This document shows, piece after piece, positions 11,318-22,337 of a stretch of DNA of 64,000 nt. The position numbers were made by a program, and so were the translations under genes. How positions within the stretch are numbered: position 1 is the stretch's first letter; the number at the start of each line of letters is the position of its first letter. Source of the stretch: Piezodorus guildinii (Eukaryota > Arthropoda > Insecta > Hemiptera > Pentatomidae); assembly GCA_023052935.1 (NCBI GenBank), contig CM041292.1:80238169-80302168 (forward strand). The letters run 5' to 3'. The notes under the pieces were generated by a model. It was not told the origin of the DNA and did no database searches. It saw nothing but the letters and a program-made list of their open reading frames with translations.

Positions 11318-12634
11318 TTAAGGATTTTTCAAGGCAGGGATTAGATTTGATACTAGATTTGTAAGGAGTGATATAAGCGGCATAACAAGAGATTTGATTT
11401 CGGAGATGAACGATGTCATTAGACTGGTAAGGTCTGTGACGTTTGATGGTGGAGGGATATGAGAAATTTGATGTTGAGGAGTTTTTTGAAGGTCAGGTAA
11501 ACTTTGAGGGATAGATTGTTGTACAATAGATTGAGAATGTTGAGGAAAACGTTGTTCCGGCAGGGCCTCGACTTCATGACTCTGGTTCCCACCTCCAAGC
11601 AAGTGGGCAAATGACAAGTTAGAATTTACAATTTTAGATGGTTCTCTTCTGCTTCTGATTGGTGTAGCTGTTTCATTCGGATCCTGAGGTTTTTGGTATC
11701 TGGTTCTGAGTTTCTTGTAGATTTCACATCCCTTGTAGTTAGCTGGGTGGTCCTTGAGGCACAGAGCACATACAGCGGGTGTTGATCTTGATCTTGTACA
11801 TTCTTCTGATTTATGCTGTTCACCGCATTTCACACAGCGTGGTACGTGATGGCAATAACTTCTGGTATGACCATATGCCTGACAGTTATGACACTGAACA
11901 ATTTCCCTCTTTGTGTACGGTTTTTCAACTTTTACACGGGTATAGTACAGTCTACTGAGGTCATAGATTTTTTCGACTCCTGCTGATGGTTCCAAGTCCA
12001 CGAAGAATAGAGGCAGTGGACTTTTATCTTTTAGAACGTTGGTGACTTGCCTCACTTGGAATCCTAATTCTGTCAGTTCTTCTTTGATAGCTTCAACGGG
12101 TGTTGAGGAATGTAGGTTTCTGATTACGACCCTTAATGCTCTCTCCTGGCGCAGCTGATAAGTATGAAAGTCAGCTTTGGTCTCAGTCAGATATTTTACA
12201 ATCTTTCTGTAGGTTTCAGCAGTAGTCGGAGATATTTTAGTATCATTGGTTCTACTTATACAATAATAACTATTAGGATCAGTTACTTTGTTTAAATGCG
12301 CACACATCAGTTTAAAATTTTTAATATTTTTAACAAATATTGGTGGAGGTAGTGGTTCCCTGGGTATAGGAGAAGATTCCATGGTTACTTTTTCATTTTG
12401 GAGGATCTGAAATGGATTCGGTGTAAAAAACGGGGATTCATCAGTTATTCCTTGTGATGATGTGCTGGGCTGTGGTTCAGATCCTAATGAGGTAGCTGAC
12501 GCGGTCGCTGGTGGAATTATTTTTTTATTCTGTTCACGGCGGGGTCTCTGTTTTGTAGGAGACGAGTTAGAACCTGCAGATCTAGATCTTTTACTTGCAG
12601 ACTTTGAGGACATGACTTGATGGAAATATCTCAT
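11318..12634 (-). CDS. LINE ORF1: Gag-like RNA-binding protein (438 aa)
   Basis: The nucleic-acid-binding protein that would package the LINE RNA. The first roughly 100 residues are basic and rich in Ser, Pro and Gln (low complexity). An RRM-like region follows at about residues 140-225 (RVVIRNLHSSTPVEAIKEEL...), then a cluster of zinc knuckles from about residue 240 to 305: CHNCQAYGHTRSYC, CVKCGEQHKSEEC and a third CALCLKDHPANYKGC. This is the usual layout of Jockey-clade ORF1. The C-terminal part is Pro/Gln-rich and ends with a hydrophobic stretch. Its stop directly abuts the ORF2 start. The start chosen is the first ATG; a second in-frame ATG eight codons later (MSSKSASKRSRS) is equally possible. 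Confidence 0.9.
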   Translation of the reverse strand: MRYFHQVMSSKSASKRSRSAGSNSSPTKQRPRREQNKKIIPPATASATSLGSEPQPSTSSQGITDESPFFTPNPFQILQNEKVTMESSPIPREPLPPPIFVKNIKNFKLMCAHLNKVTDPNSYYCISRTNDTKISPTTAETYRKIVKYLTETKADFHTYQLRQERALRVVIRNLHSSTPVEAIKEELTELGFQVRQVTNVLKDKSPLPLFFVDLEPSAGVEKIYDLSRLYYTRVKVEKPYTKREIVQCHNCQAYGHTRSYCHHVPRCVKCGEQHKSEECTRSRSTPAVCALCLKDHPANYKGCEIYKKLRTRYQKPQDPNETATPIRSRREPSKIVNSNLSFAHLLGGGNQSHEVEALPEQRFPQHSQSIVQQSIPQSLPDLQKTPQHQISHIPPPSNVTDLTSLMTSFISEIKSLVMPLISLLTNLVSNLIPALKNP

Positions 12635-13367
12635 TGATTAAGAAAATAATAATAATAAATAAATAATGAGATAAGAATTAAAGATAAAAGAAAGATAAGT
12701 TAACGAAAAGCTAGCCCGAGCTTGCCGAGCTAGCGGCAATCAGCTGATCAGTGACCCTCCTTTCACTATTTCGTGATTGTACAAAGTAAATTATAACTTT
12801 GCTTACCGAAATTTCTCCAATATTCACTGCTGTAGTATTCCTGAGGTCTAGTGATGTTCTCCAGACTGAATTCAAGCGAATTCCTACTGAAAGAAGCAAA
12901 AATCTGAGAGACGATGTAACGTATGACTGTTATCATCGAGCGCATCAGCTGTTCATGAAAGTTAGCGTTGGATTGTATAGAATATAGCATTTTAACCATT
13001 CGGTCGTGGACAGAACTGAAAATCCCTGAGACCAATGCGGCCTCGATAAAGTGGAACCCAAAGCTTGAGAAAGGACAACCTATGCGTGCTTCTGGTCCAA
13101 TCAGCTTGAACAAACGTTTTCCTTCAAGCCACTCTGTACTGAAATAAAGACCGCTTTTTGTAAGGTTTGTAGAGCTATAGGCTTATATTTATTTGTCAAC
13201 AATAAATTACTATATTTGTTTTGTTACTTTATAAAATAAATCTATTCACTTCACGTTTTATCTAAAGCGAAGACGTTTTTCAGTAAGATATTTTTTTATT
13301 AACAATGGAATGAAAACAAAAATGTGGTGTGGTCAACAAACGATTTTCATTTATCTTGGTTTTTAAA

Positions 13368-13371
<4 letters not shown>

Positions 13372-13426
<55 letters not shown>
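13372..13426. repeat. (AT)n microsatellite at a LINE 3' end
   Basis: About 27 AT dinucleotides. It sits exactly where the 3' UTR of the minus-strand LINE fragment at 13,430-14,205 ends, so it may have grown from the element's A/T-rich tail. Confidence 0.9.
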
Positions 13427-13429
<3 letters not shown>

Positions 13430-14205
13430 TTTAATTATGCCTTCCCATTTCGACTTCCGCCATAAGGGATCTGGCAGCCCAGTACCATTCCGATCTGGAT
13501 GGGGTTTCACCTCTTATTTTTTGTAATCGGGGCATACTTCTAGATGCGCTGCATCTATTTCACTATTTGCATGACAAAGGCAGCAAAGTGGAGACCCTAC
13601 CACTCCGATCCGATGCAAGTGTTTTGCGAGGTAGTCATGACCAGTAATCATTCGGAACTGTGTAACAGCATCTTTTCTCTTCAAATCTAATGGTATCTGT
13701 TTTTCTTCTATAAGGAGTTTGGCCCAGTGCTTGTTGATCGAACTGAGCCTTTGGGAGTCCGTTAGTAGAGATAGGAAATTCGATTGTCCAACTGTTCCGA
13801 AGCTGCACCTTCTTTTGCAAGCTTGTCGGCTACTTCATTCCCATGGATACCACAGTGGCCGGGTACCCATTGGAAAACCACCTGCCTACCTTGTTGAAGC
13901 AGCTGTTCAATTTTTAATTGGCAGTTCACAACGTCATTTTCATGAGATGCATTTGGCTGCGTAGCTGCTATAATGGCCGCCTGTGAATCCACAAACAACA
14001 CAATTCTCTTTGCATCTATATTTATGAGAGCTTGCAAAGCTAGTAATAGCTCGAATTTCGCTATCGAAATTTGTTGACCATTTTCCTACTGGCTTCGAGA
14101 TTTGAAATAGACGGAAGTACACGCCTGCTCCTCCATTATAATTTGCATGTTCCGCTGAACCATCGGTGTAGACATGGAGCCAGGGAGGGCTGGGATAGCG
14201 CTAAG
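13430..14205 (-). pseudogene. 5'-truncated LINE: RNase H and zinc-binding tail
   Basis: Minus-strand remnant with a broken frame. Residues in order: YTDGSAEH (first Asp), SEIRAI (Glu), then a frameshift near 14,037, VDSQAAI (Asp) and WVPGHCGIHGNEVADKLAKE (catalytic His). A second frame change near 13,790 leads to FRMITGHDYLAKHLHRIG and a CCLCHANSEIDAAHLEVC zinc finger ending at a stop near 13,522. The order RNase H then CX2C...HX4C finger is that of several LINE clades with RNase H. It is a different family from the relic at 3,040-4,205. The 3' UTR runs to the AT microsatellite. With two frame breaks it is non-functional. Confidence 0.8.
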
Positions 14206-14394
14206 TTATGGTTTCGAGTATTAAATAAATTAATGAACTATTGAATAAAGTTAAAGTTGAATTGTTTCAACATGTATCTGTCCTTTTTCAATGCTAATAA
14301 GATGATATGATTAATGTTTTCAAATCTAAAATAAAAGGTATTTAAGAAAAATGAAATTTTTACTATCGTCATTCATGCCCTGTCTCACTATTTC

Positions 14395-14640
14395 AATCAC
14401 AATCAAACCTACACCATATTACAGCCCAATAAATTTTACATCAATATAGCGAGTATAATCAAAATCGTTATAGACGTTTTTGGGAAAATCGTAAAATGTA
14501 TTGTATATAGTGGTTCTTTAGGTTAAAGTTAATGTAACTACTAAGCCATACATCTATCCTTCAAAAAATGTAAAATTTCAGTTTTATGCAACATCGTTTT
14601 TGAGCTAAGTCATGCTACCACATCCGTATACGCACACAAA
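14395..14640 (+). repeat. Dispersed 350-bp repeat, copy
   Basis: Shares the text around AGCCCAATAAATTTTACATC, CGAGTATAATCAAAATCGTTATAGACG and the following 'AAAATTTCAGTTT' with copies at 21,000 (reverse), 30,340, 43,165 and 44,487. No coding capacity. Confidence 0.6.
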
Positions 14641-15060
14641 CGGGACTTTATTCATGTATTGAAAAGATATATAAATATAAGAATTTATTTTATCACCGTT
14701 GGTACGCCATGTATTATCCGAGATCCTATTTACGAGGAAGGCTGATACACTATAAATATATTAAGAGACACCTAAGGGATGAAAAGGGAGCGAAGTAGGG
14801 TGAAAATGGGAGAGGGAGGAGATGATAGTAAATAATGTGGGGCAGGGCACAAAGGGCTGCTGCTTCCCTTTGTGTCCCCACTCAGCGACCCTTTTCGGAA
14901 TCGGGTGCCCATGTAAAGGAGTTGGGATACTCTTTCAGCGCTTGGAACTTGTGAATAACTGGGAGAATCGTATCGCAGTAGGGGGAAAGGGTAGTGATAG
15001 GGGTGATTCAAAGTTTTCTTGAAGTATAAATACTAATGTGAGAAAATAATCAGTTTTTTT
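14641..15060. other. Unassigned spacer with a G-rich block
   Basis: Positions 14,765-15,010 are purine-rich and GC-rich (GGGAGCGAAGTAGGG...), with short overlapping open frames on both strands but no recognisable protein. It could be an unknown exon or a repeat. Confidence 0.3.
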
Positions 15061-15070
15061 AAAATATATT

Positions 15071-15469
15071 GTTTTTTTTTCAACCACAATTTTTATTGAG
15101 TAAAATTACAGTCTGTCCCAATTTGGACATCAATAGTAGTGCTGAAAGATATCATACATACAACATTCATACAATATTTACACAGCATAAAATTACAATA
15201 AAATATATACACAATAATGAATCAATACAATAAACTCAAGAATTCGCTTATACCTATATACACATACACACACTCATACATACATCACATTGAGTGGAGA
15301 ATCTAGCCAGTGTTAGTACTCCAATATATTTACAAAAGGTCGCGGGGCCACTGCCGTTTCAACCTTCTAGATGGGTTGTATGGATGAGTGGACCTGGATA
15401 GGGATTGAGCTAGAGGATTAGGATGATGAATGAGGTTCTGGTGGAATTTGGAAAATTTGGATGGAATTA
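15071..15469 (-). mobile_element. 5'-truncated LINE family 1 copy
   Basis: The 3' UTR and the last 46 or so codons match the intact LINE: the terminal peptide ends RRLKRQWPRDLL with the stop near 15,330. Homology stops at about 15,467. AAAATATATT occurs at both 15,061-15,070 and 15,470-15,479 and is a likely 10-bp TSD, though AT-rich. The tail is visible as the T-run at 15,071-15,080. Non-functional. Confidence 0.8.
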
Positions 15470-15561
15470 AAAATATATTAACAATATTATTGGATTGCAT
15501 AGGCATCCATCTTACACTGACGAATCGATACGGATCGCCCAGAATCTCTATAAAATAATAT

Positions 15562-15860
15562 AAACCTATACCTCTACAAACCATGAAGCGTCTTCTTGGG
15601 TTCATTACATATTGAGATTCGTACTGTTTTTAGGCCAACGATCATGCAATGAGGTGATTAGGCTTTGATCACGCTCAGCCGCCAGGTATTTTCCCCGATT
15701 TGGGTACCCACTTTAAAGAGGCTCAGTCTGCCCCAGGAGGGTCTTCCATCCTTACCGGCTGAATTAACAGAATAAATAATATTCTGTCATAGCCAGGATT
15801 AGATCCCAGGACACGGATAACAGTCGATTAGTGCTCTATCAACTAGACCACGCCGCTTCC
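15562..15860 (-). mobile_element. tRNA-headed SINE (SINE A), second copy
   Basis: Reverse complement matches the SINE at 29,257-29,578 almost throughout, from GGAAGCGGCGTGGTCTAGT with GTGGTC...GATAGAGC box A to the 3' body with GAGCCTCTTTAAAGTGGGTACCC and CAATATGTAATGAACCC. The box B region is mutated (GGGATCTAATCCTGG). It lacks the long T-tail of the other copy. Confidence 0.85.
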
Positions 15861-16163
15861 ATTTCTAAAAATGAAAACATTATACTAAAAGTTTGAAGGA
15901 CAATGGCGAATGAAATCAAATGAGGGGTTGTGCAACAAGAGAGAACGTCGATGGGGTCAAAAGATACTAGCAGGAAGTCAAAGCCGGAACAAGAACAAGA
16001 CCTAGACACTGAAGTGAAGCTGGTTGTTACCATGCAGTCCAAAGAAGCTCAAATCTATGTAAATATATATATATATATTAAAAGGAGGTATCTGACGATA
16101 CACTTAATAATACAATAAAATAATTGTAATTGATGCCTAACTTTTAGGTAAAATGTATTCATT
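15861..16163. other. Spacer between a SINE and a LINE
   Basis: Nothing recognised apart from a short AT run near 16,060-16,078. The open frames on both strands have no motif. Confidence 0.4.
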
Positions 16164-16174
16164 AGACATCTAGC

Positions 16175-17184
16175 GCAAATGCTCCCACGTCACCTTCACC
16201 CTTCGACGCAAATCCTGTCCAATGGTTCATTTCAATTCCATACCGCTTCCTTCCTCAGACACAGTCCGGTATCTTGGCTTACTACTAGACAAAAGATTGA
16301 CGTGGAACCCACACACAAGACTTAAACGAAAATAACTCAACAGACGATTCGGACAGTTATACAGACTACTAAACAGAAAATCTAAGCTTACAGTTGACAA
16401 CAAATTATTACTTTACAAGACAATACTGAAGCCAATGTGGACCTACGCACTTGAACTGTGGGGGACAGCCAAACGTTCTAACATCAAACGCATTCAATCC
16501 TTTCAATCCAAAGTCCTCCGATATAATAGTAAATGCTCCTTATTATGTCTCCAACTATACCTTACACCACGACCTTAATATTCCATTTATTTCAGACCTG
16601 ATTCCATCTAAATTTTCCAAATTCCACCAGAACCTCATTCATCATCCTAATCCTCTGGCACAATCCCTATCCAGCTCCACTCATCCATACAACCCTCCTA
16701 GAAGGTTGAAACGGCAGTGGCCCCGAGACATATTGTAAACATCTATTCTGGAGTTCTGACACTGGTCAGATTCTCCTCTCATGTGCGGTGTGATTGTGGC
16801 TGTGGCGCCCTCACTTAGCTTCCACTGGCTCTCACCGGTGATGCGGCTGAGAGGGAGGCGCTGGGATCCTTTGGACTCGGCTTGTCCTTCCACAAGTGGG
16901 GGGACAAGCCCCGTCTGGGGTTCCCGAGCTGATTGTAAATATTGTACATAGGTATGAATGTGACATGTTTTGCTTATTTATTTGTTAACTTCATTTATTT
17001 GTATTTATTTTGTCTATAAATTTTGTTATTGTATACGTTTATTTATTTTGATTTTATTTTATGTAATTTGACTTTCCTTTTGTTTATATTGTAAATATTG
17101 TTTGAATGAGATCCTGTAGCACTATTATTATTGTCTATTATGACAAATTGTAATATATACGAATGAAAAAAAAAAAAAAAAAAA
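16175..17184 (+). mobile_element. 5'-truncated LINE family 1 copy with TSDs
   Basis: Carries the end of ORF2 from the thumb region (SGILAY/RYLGLLLDKRLTW text after frameshifts) to the stop near 16,738 after RRLKRQWPRDIL, then a 3' UTR of about 430 bp and a poly-A run at 17,165-17,185. TSDs AGACATCTAGC / AGACATTTAGC (one mismatch) lie at 16,164-16,174 and 17,185-17,195. At least one frameshift, an in-frame TAA and a short deletion near 16,520 break the coding part. Its 3' UTR contains a GC-rich block (CACCGGTGATGCGGCTGAG) absent from the intact LINE at 8,355, so it is a separate subfamily shared with the fragment at 19,541. Confidence 0.88.
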
Positions 17185-17195
17185 AGACATTTAGC

Positions 17196-19450
17196 AAAAC
17201 CACTCAAATATTTAGCTCAAAGTCACTTTAGATTTACCATTTATAAAGAATTATTTGATGAACTTGTGGCTTTTACGTTGACTAAACCACTTTATGGATA
17301 CTTATCTAAAAATTATCTTTATTGTTAATTTGGAAGATAAACTTGACTAGTAGCTGATATATTTTAAACTCAAAGTATTAATTATAATTATGATGTGGGA
17401 AAGTTAGGTAAGTCTTGGCTGTCAAGGCGGAGGCAAGGTGTCTCTTAAATATCCTTTTCATTTATCTATTAGTTAAAAAATATATTATTAAAATTAAAAA
17501 TATTATTTTGATTAAAAATGAACTAAATTTCATTAACATTAAATATTACATTAATTTGTTTATATCCTTTTATTTATAATTCCTACAACGTCAAGATATA
17601 AAAGTGTGTGAAGAGCTGATTAAACATTTCTTGGAAAACAATGATTTAGCATTTCTTTGAAATTCATGATTCTTAGATTTTTTTAAAAATGTTTATGGGA
17701 AGAACATTCTAATCTTCTAAATTATAATAAATTACCTGCTGATAACGTATGTCTTCTTTTGAATAGATTTCCTGTAACCCATGGAAAAAGGATTTATTGG
17801 TTGAATTAGTTTTTTATGTGTTCTAAGAATTAACTTATGATAATTTTCGGGTATTAATGATTTAAAATGTAATATAAAACCTTTTAAAAAATTATTTATT
17901 GAAATGGTCAGCTATATTACAGTAATACAACAATCGAAACTGTGCGATTTTGTGCCGTCATAAAATAGTCAGAAGGAATATACATTTAAGTTAGCTGATT
18001 CCGTAGCCATCTTCATTTCAGTCACCAAAAAGGGTTTTTGGGAATACTAAAGGATGACAATCAATGAACAAGTGGGTTTGAATGGAGAGAGGTGTTTTTG
18101 TACCGAATTAAGGCCGTAACTAGGACTTTCATAAGGATTGGATGTAAGATAAATTAAAATCTTTCGATTATAGTAACTTAATAACCTTTTTTAAGTTTGG
18201 AGTTTGGTTTACACAATAAGAATTGTTTAATATAACTTTTGTTAAATAAGTATTGCAGTAATCGGATTCTGACGCTTAGTCAAATGACAAAATATCATAG
18301 ATTTATTTTTATTAATTATTTTTGACACCTTACTTCAATATTTGTGGGTGTCTGACTGAACTACATATTTTCATAACCGTATAATATAGAAATCATTTAT
18401 TTATTTATTTTTTTATAGGCCCTTACTTTACTTTTTTGAATACCTAAGATCTCACTAAGAATTTTCTTTTCTCTGCTAATAGGAATTTTAAAGAACTCTG
18501 CAATTATAATCATTTCTAATGTTTATCCCATTGATAATTTTTAAACATCTAATCACCTTTGGGTTTGTGTTGACAGAAACTAAATATTTATTTTTTCAAA
18601 TCTCCTAAAACAACATAATATGTTTTTAGGGAATACCTACTTTTGCTGGAGCACTGCTTCGTTTTAAAGAATGTCATTTACAATGTTTTGCTGTTCTTTT
18701 ATTGGTAATGCACTTGAAGTGCTAGTGGACACTTTTAGGCTGTAATCGGGTGATTAAAAAGTAAATCTAAATACCTAAATTATAAAATTTTTTGTCTATA
18801 TTAGTTGTGAGCTATTAGTCTTTGGTTGTTTCAACTATTTGCTGCTCCCTATATAAAAACACAGGAAAAAACAATTTTTTTTCTTAGCTCCTTTATTTGA
18901 TATAAAAACATGATATAACAATTGCAAATAATAATGCAACTCTATTATTCTAGTTTTTAAAAACTAATGGAAGATTGAAGCTTCATCTAGGTTCGGATTT
19001 TTTTTTTTTTTTTTCGTATTCAGGTATATGGAAAAAGGTATAAACTTATATTTATCAAGAAAAGCTGAAATATTTTACAATAAAAGGCTTTGGCAAACGA
19101 ATTGGAACTTGTAAAGTGTTTTTTCATAAACATAAGGTTTGATTTGCAAATTTGGTGGAATAACTAAGGCAATTTTTTTTTTCTTATCCTCTTTATTGTA
19201 CAACAAACAAGTGAAAAAGAAAACAATTGCAAAAAACAATTATGCAACAGTATTGGTCTTTCGGGACTTACACTACCTCCTGATTTAATTCAAGTTATAC
19301 ATTCCTAAGTCCACTGCATGTGGTGGTTGCAACTGCAGGCTTTCGCCTCAACTTTACTGGATTGAGAGAAACCATATTCCAGGCTTTTGAAATATAATGG
19401 GTTATCAAAAACTTTTCATGTTTTTAAATAACGGCTAGAAGATTGGCACA
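17196..19450. other. AT-rich sequence without a recognised feature
   Basis: More than 2 kb without gene or named repeat. Two blocks near 18,870-18,960 and 19,160-19,250 share a TTTTTTT-CTTA(T/G)C-TC-CTTTATT... start and an 'AACAATTGCAAA' core. They may be two copies of an unnamed short retroelement in reverse orientation; this is weak. Confidence 0.4.
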
Positions 19451-19466
19451 AATCGTTGATATCTTT

Positions 19467-19942
19467 AGGGGCTGGGTGGCTGATTTGGTTAGCGCGCGTT
19501 GCCTAGCCACTACAGATGACCATAAATCTGTGAAAAAAAATATATATATTTATTTATTGAGATATATTACAATTTGTACAATAAAATAATAATAAATAAA
19601 AACACAAAACAACAACTTATAATTGAGATAAATAAAAAGTTTGCAAATAAATGAACACCATACAAACAATTATAACTATATACAATAACTGCTAAAGGGA
19701 CCCCAGACTGAGCTTTTCCCTCCACTTGTGGAGATCCCAGCGCTTCTATCTCAGCCGCATCACTGGTGTGAGCTAGTGAAGACTGAGTGTGAAAAAAAAA
19801 AATTACAAGTTCGAGTCTCGGTGTTGAGGGGGATTTTATTTCAGCATTTATCCCCCGCCCTCAACCCCCTGGCCCGAGAAACCCCGGTATAGCCTTCAAA
19901 GGCGAGGTAAGGGTAAACAAAAAAAAATAATAATAAATAAAA
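19467..19942 (+). mobile_element. tRNA-headed SINE (SINE C) interrupted by a LINE fragment
   Basis: The head GGGGCTGGGTGGCTGATTTG with a GGTTAGCGCG box A lies at 19,467-19,540. The box B part (AAGTTCGAGTCTCGG) and body resume at 19,800 and run to an AT-rich tail. TSDs AATCGTTGATATCTTT / AATCGTTGACATCTTT (one mismatch in 16) lie at 19,451-19,466 and 19,943-19,958. A second copy of this family is at 39,228. The insertion separates box A from box B, so this copy can no longer be transcribed by RNA polymerase III in the usual way. Confidence 0.85.
19541..19787 (-). mobile_element. LINE family 1 3' UTR fragment nested in SINE C
   Basis: On the minus strand the sequence carries the ACCAGTGATGCGGCTGAG and CACAAGTGGAGGG blocks of the 3' UTR of the LINE at 16,175-17,184. 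Flanking TGTGAAAAAAAA at 19,529-19,540 and 19,788-19,799 is the duplicated target inside the SINE. It inserted after the SINE did. Confidence 0.8.
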
Positions 19943-19958
19943 AATCGTTGACATCTTT

Positions 19959-20995
19959 CTTAAAAAAGCTATAACAATATTAGTCATTACCAATTATGTT
20001 TATGTTGCTTAAATCCTTCTCAGAATATTATGCCACAATAGAATGAAACATCGTAAATCTCTGAAATGTTCGAAGCTTATTATAATAAGTAAATCTTTAT
20101 AAGTTAATACATCAACAAAAAATATAAATATCGGTCATTACTTATATAGAAAATCCGTGATGATAATTGTACCGATCTATTCTACGATAAAATACAAAAC
20201 CGGTGTAAAAAAATCTAGTCCTATTAAACTTCAGTGTTAGTTGTGTACATTGATATACACTCGCGAGCTCGTATATAGCCATCTATTCAAACACACTAGC
20301 CATCCGTCAAAAACCGCATGTTTTATTCAGCAGTAGATCTGTGAATAGAAAGGGGCCATAGGACCTCCCGACATTTATTATCTACGGTCGGGATAAAAAT
20401 TGTATTTTTGCAACTGTTGTGTGATAATCGAGTTCTTTTTCGCATTTTTTTTTGTTTCGAGCTAGTTACAAAAGATATCTGAATGTCTGTATTTTCTGCC
20501 GGATCAGAACGTATTATGAAATCGAAATACTTAAATATAAGTAACATGTATAATTATTCTGACACATCGGTCCAAAGTTTATTTGTAATAATTCATGGCT
20601 ATGTGGATTGATGTATAAAATAACGATAGAGCATGATGCCGGGTTCTATAAATATATTTGATACTACTGTCAAGTTGATAAGCGTGAAGGAAAAAATAAT
20701 AGAAAAAGATAAGGAAATTCCACGTGGCCAGGGCAATATTTCATTTACTGGTTATTGTTTGAGATAGGGACGGGTCCAACACCACGGCAGTTGGTGACCT
20801 CTCCGCCTCTAGTTCCCAATAGCGATGGCTCCTATCGACTTATCTTATCAATGTTCGTCGAAAAAGAGGAGGATTCGGTAAGAATGCAGGGATAAATCAA
20901 TATTATCGGGTGGCCAAAATGGAATCCAAACATTTTAATATCGAAGTATGACCTACTTAGTATCGGATTAACAATATCAGTTAGGGTCTGATATA
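19959..20995. other. Unassigned sequence
   Basis: No gene recognised. A GC-richer stretch at about 20,730-20,840 (CCACGTGGCC, CACCACGGCAGTTGG) stands out but has no open frame. Confidence 0.35.
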
Positions 20996-20999
20996 TGAA

Positions 21000-21345
21000 A
21001 GATCGTGAAAATTTTCGAATTCCAGTTTTCGACGGAAATACTCGTTTTAGGGTCCCCTGAGTCTAAATAACCAAGTCCCGCATAAAAATTTGTGTGTCCT
21101 TGTGTCTGTGGTAAGTCCAGCACGAAAACGAAAATGTGTACGAAAATGTAATTTCATATTTGAGACAACTATACGCCTGAGATGTGACAACAGCTTTTTC
21201 ACTAAAGTTAGCTGACCGGAAGCGGTACTTTATGCCATGCATTTTGCACATCTTTGCTATTTACACAAAAACGGCTTTAACGATTTTGATTAAACTCACA
21301 ATATTGACGTAAAATTTAACGGGCTTTAATAATATATAACTTTCA
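21000..21345 (-). repeat. Dispersed 350-bp repeat, near-complete reverse copy
   Basis: Reading the minus strand, the copy runs from the AAAGCCCGTTAAATTTTACG side through TTTAACCAAAATCG-like text, GCAAAATGCATGGCATAAAG, GTTAGCT, TTCACTAAAG-type text and GAAATTACATTTTCG to GAATTCGAAAATTTTCACGATC. The same order is present at 30,340, 43,165 and 44,487. Confidence 0.65.
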
Positions 21346-22195
21346 TTCTGATTGAAATCGTAGTATTTTTGTCATTTTTCCTCTAACGTACCTTTATTTT
21401 GTACATCCTAAACATTTAATCATATCCTCTTATCAGCATTGACAAATTACGGCGTAATATACAAGTTGCAACGAATTTGATGAACTAAGGGATAAAAGAG
21501 AATAATAATTTTTAAATGTAATTTTTGTTTTTTTTATATTAAGGACAGTCATTTTAGAAAAAATATCATCTGGCACACTAAGTTGTAAAAGGTTATATAA
21601 AGTGACGAATAGAAAATAAATTTATAACTGATTAATCGTATGCTATCCTAAATGGAAAAGATTAGCTGGCGTTAGTTAATTTATCAAGATCGGCTTTCTC
21701 TTATAGAATGTTGCTAACGAAAGAATTTAACTATTAGTGAATTTGACTATTTGTGAATTAAGTTTAGTACATAAATAACATGCGAAGTGTTTGTTTCTTA
21801 TTTTGTTATTAATTATTCATATTGATAGATTAAAGTTTAATTTTGTTAAGAAACACAGACTCCACGGACGGTCAATAGACCATGTAGTGTGTCTGATTTT
21901 TATTATTGAATTTTCTAATTTGTAAATTGTTTATTTTTTTGTTGTTTATTTTCTATTCGTTGTAATTTTGAAAAATAAAAACAGACTTTTCTATCTATCT
22001 ATCTATAACTGATTAACAATTTAATGTAGTTATATTATTTAATCTAAATCACATGTTGCCAACGAAAATGAATACACGTTTTATTAAAATCAACTTAGAA
22101 TATATTCCAAATTGAAGTATATTTAATATTTTTTAAATTGATTTTAACAGTCTAGGTAAGTGAAAGTCGTATGTTACCCGCATCAGATTTTTCAA
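21346..22195. other. AT-rich spacer ending in a tetranucleotide run
   Basis: No gene recognised. At 21,960-22,008 an AAAATAAAAACAGACTTTTC block runs into (CTAT)n, which looks like the tail of an unidentified retroelement whose body may be 21,850-21,990. Confidence 0.35.
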
Positions 22196-22201
22196 AGCAT
22201 C

Positions 22202-22315
22202 TTTATTAAGATTTACTACTACTTTATTAAGATTTACTACTACTTTATTAAGATTTACTACTACTTTATTAAGATTTACTACTACTTTATTAAGATTTAC
22301 TACTACTTTATTAAG
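22202..22315. repeat. 21-bp minisatellite
   Basis: Five full copies and one partial copy of TTTATTAAGATTTACTACTAC in tandem, almost without mismatches. The unit has a length divisible by three, so it reads open on the minus strand (repeating NKVVVNL), but there is no sign that it is a gene. Confidence 0.95.
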
Positions 22316-22337
22316 AAATGCATCAAGTAAATGTGAG

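Larger units (their letters stand above)
8355..12951 (-). mobile_element. Full-length Jockey-like LINE (family 1) with TSDs
   Basis: A 4.6-kb element on the minus strand. Order, 5' to 3': 5' UTR (12,951-12,635), ORF1, ORF2, 278-bp 3' UTR and an A-rich tail (seen as T-rich at 8,353-8,380). Perfect 12-bp TSDs (TTCATGAAAGTT) lie at 12,952-12,963 and 8,343-8,354, so both ends are defined. Both ORFs are open without frameshifts, so this is a young copy that could still be competent. It retrotransposes by nicking the target with its endonuclease and reverse transcribing from the nick. Related truncated copies at 6,797, 15,071, 16,175 and 19,541 belong to the same or sister subfamilies; their 3' UTRs differ. 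Confidence 0.88.

Noticed and set aside
13280..13526. Open frames on both strands across the AT repeat
   Set aside because: Microsatellite by-products flanked by LINE 3' UTR.
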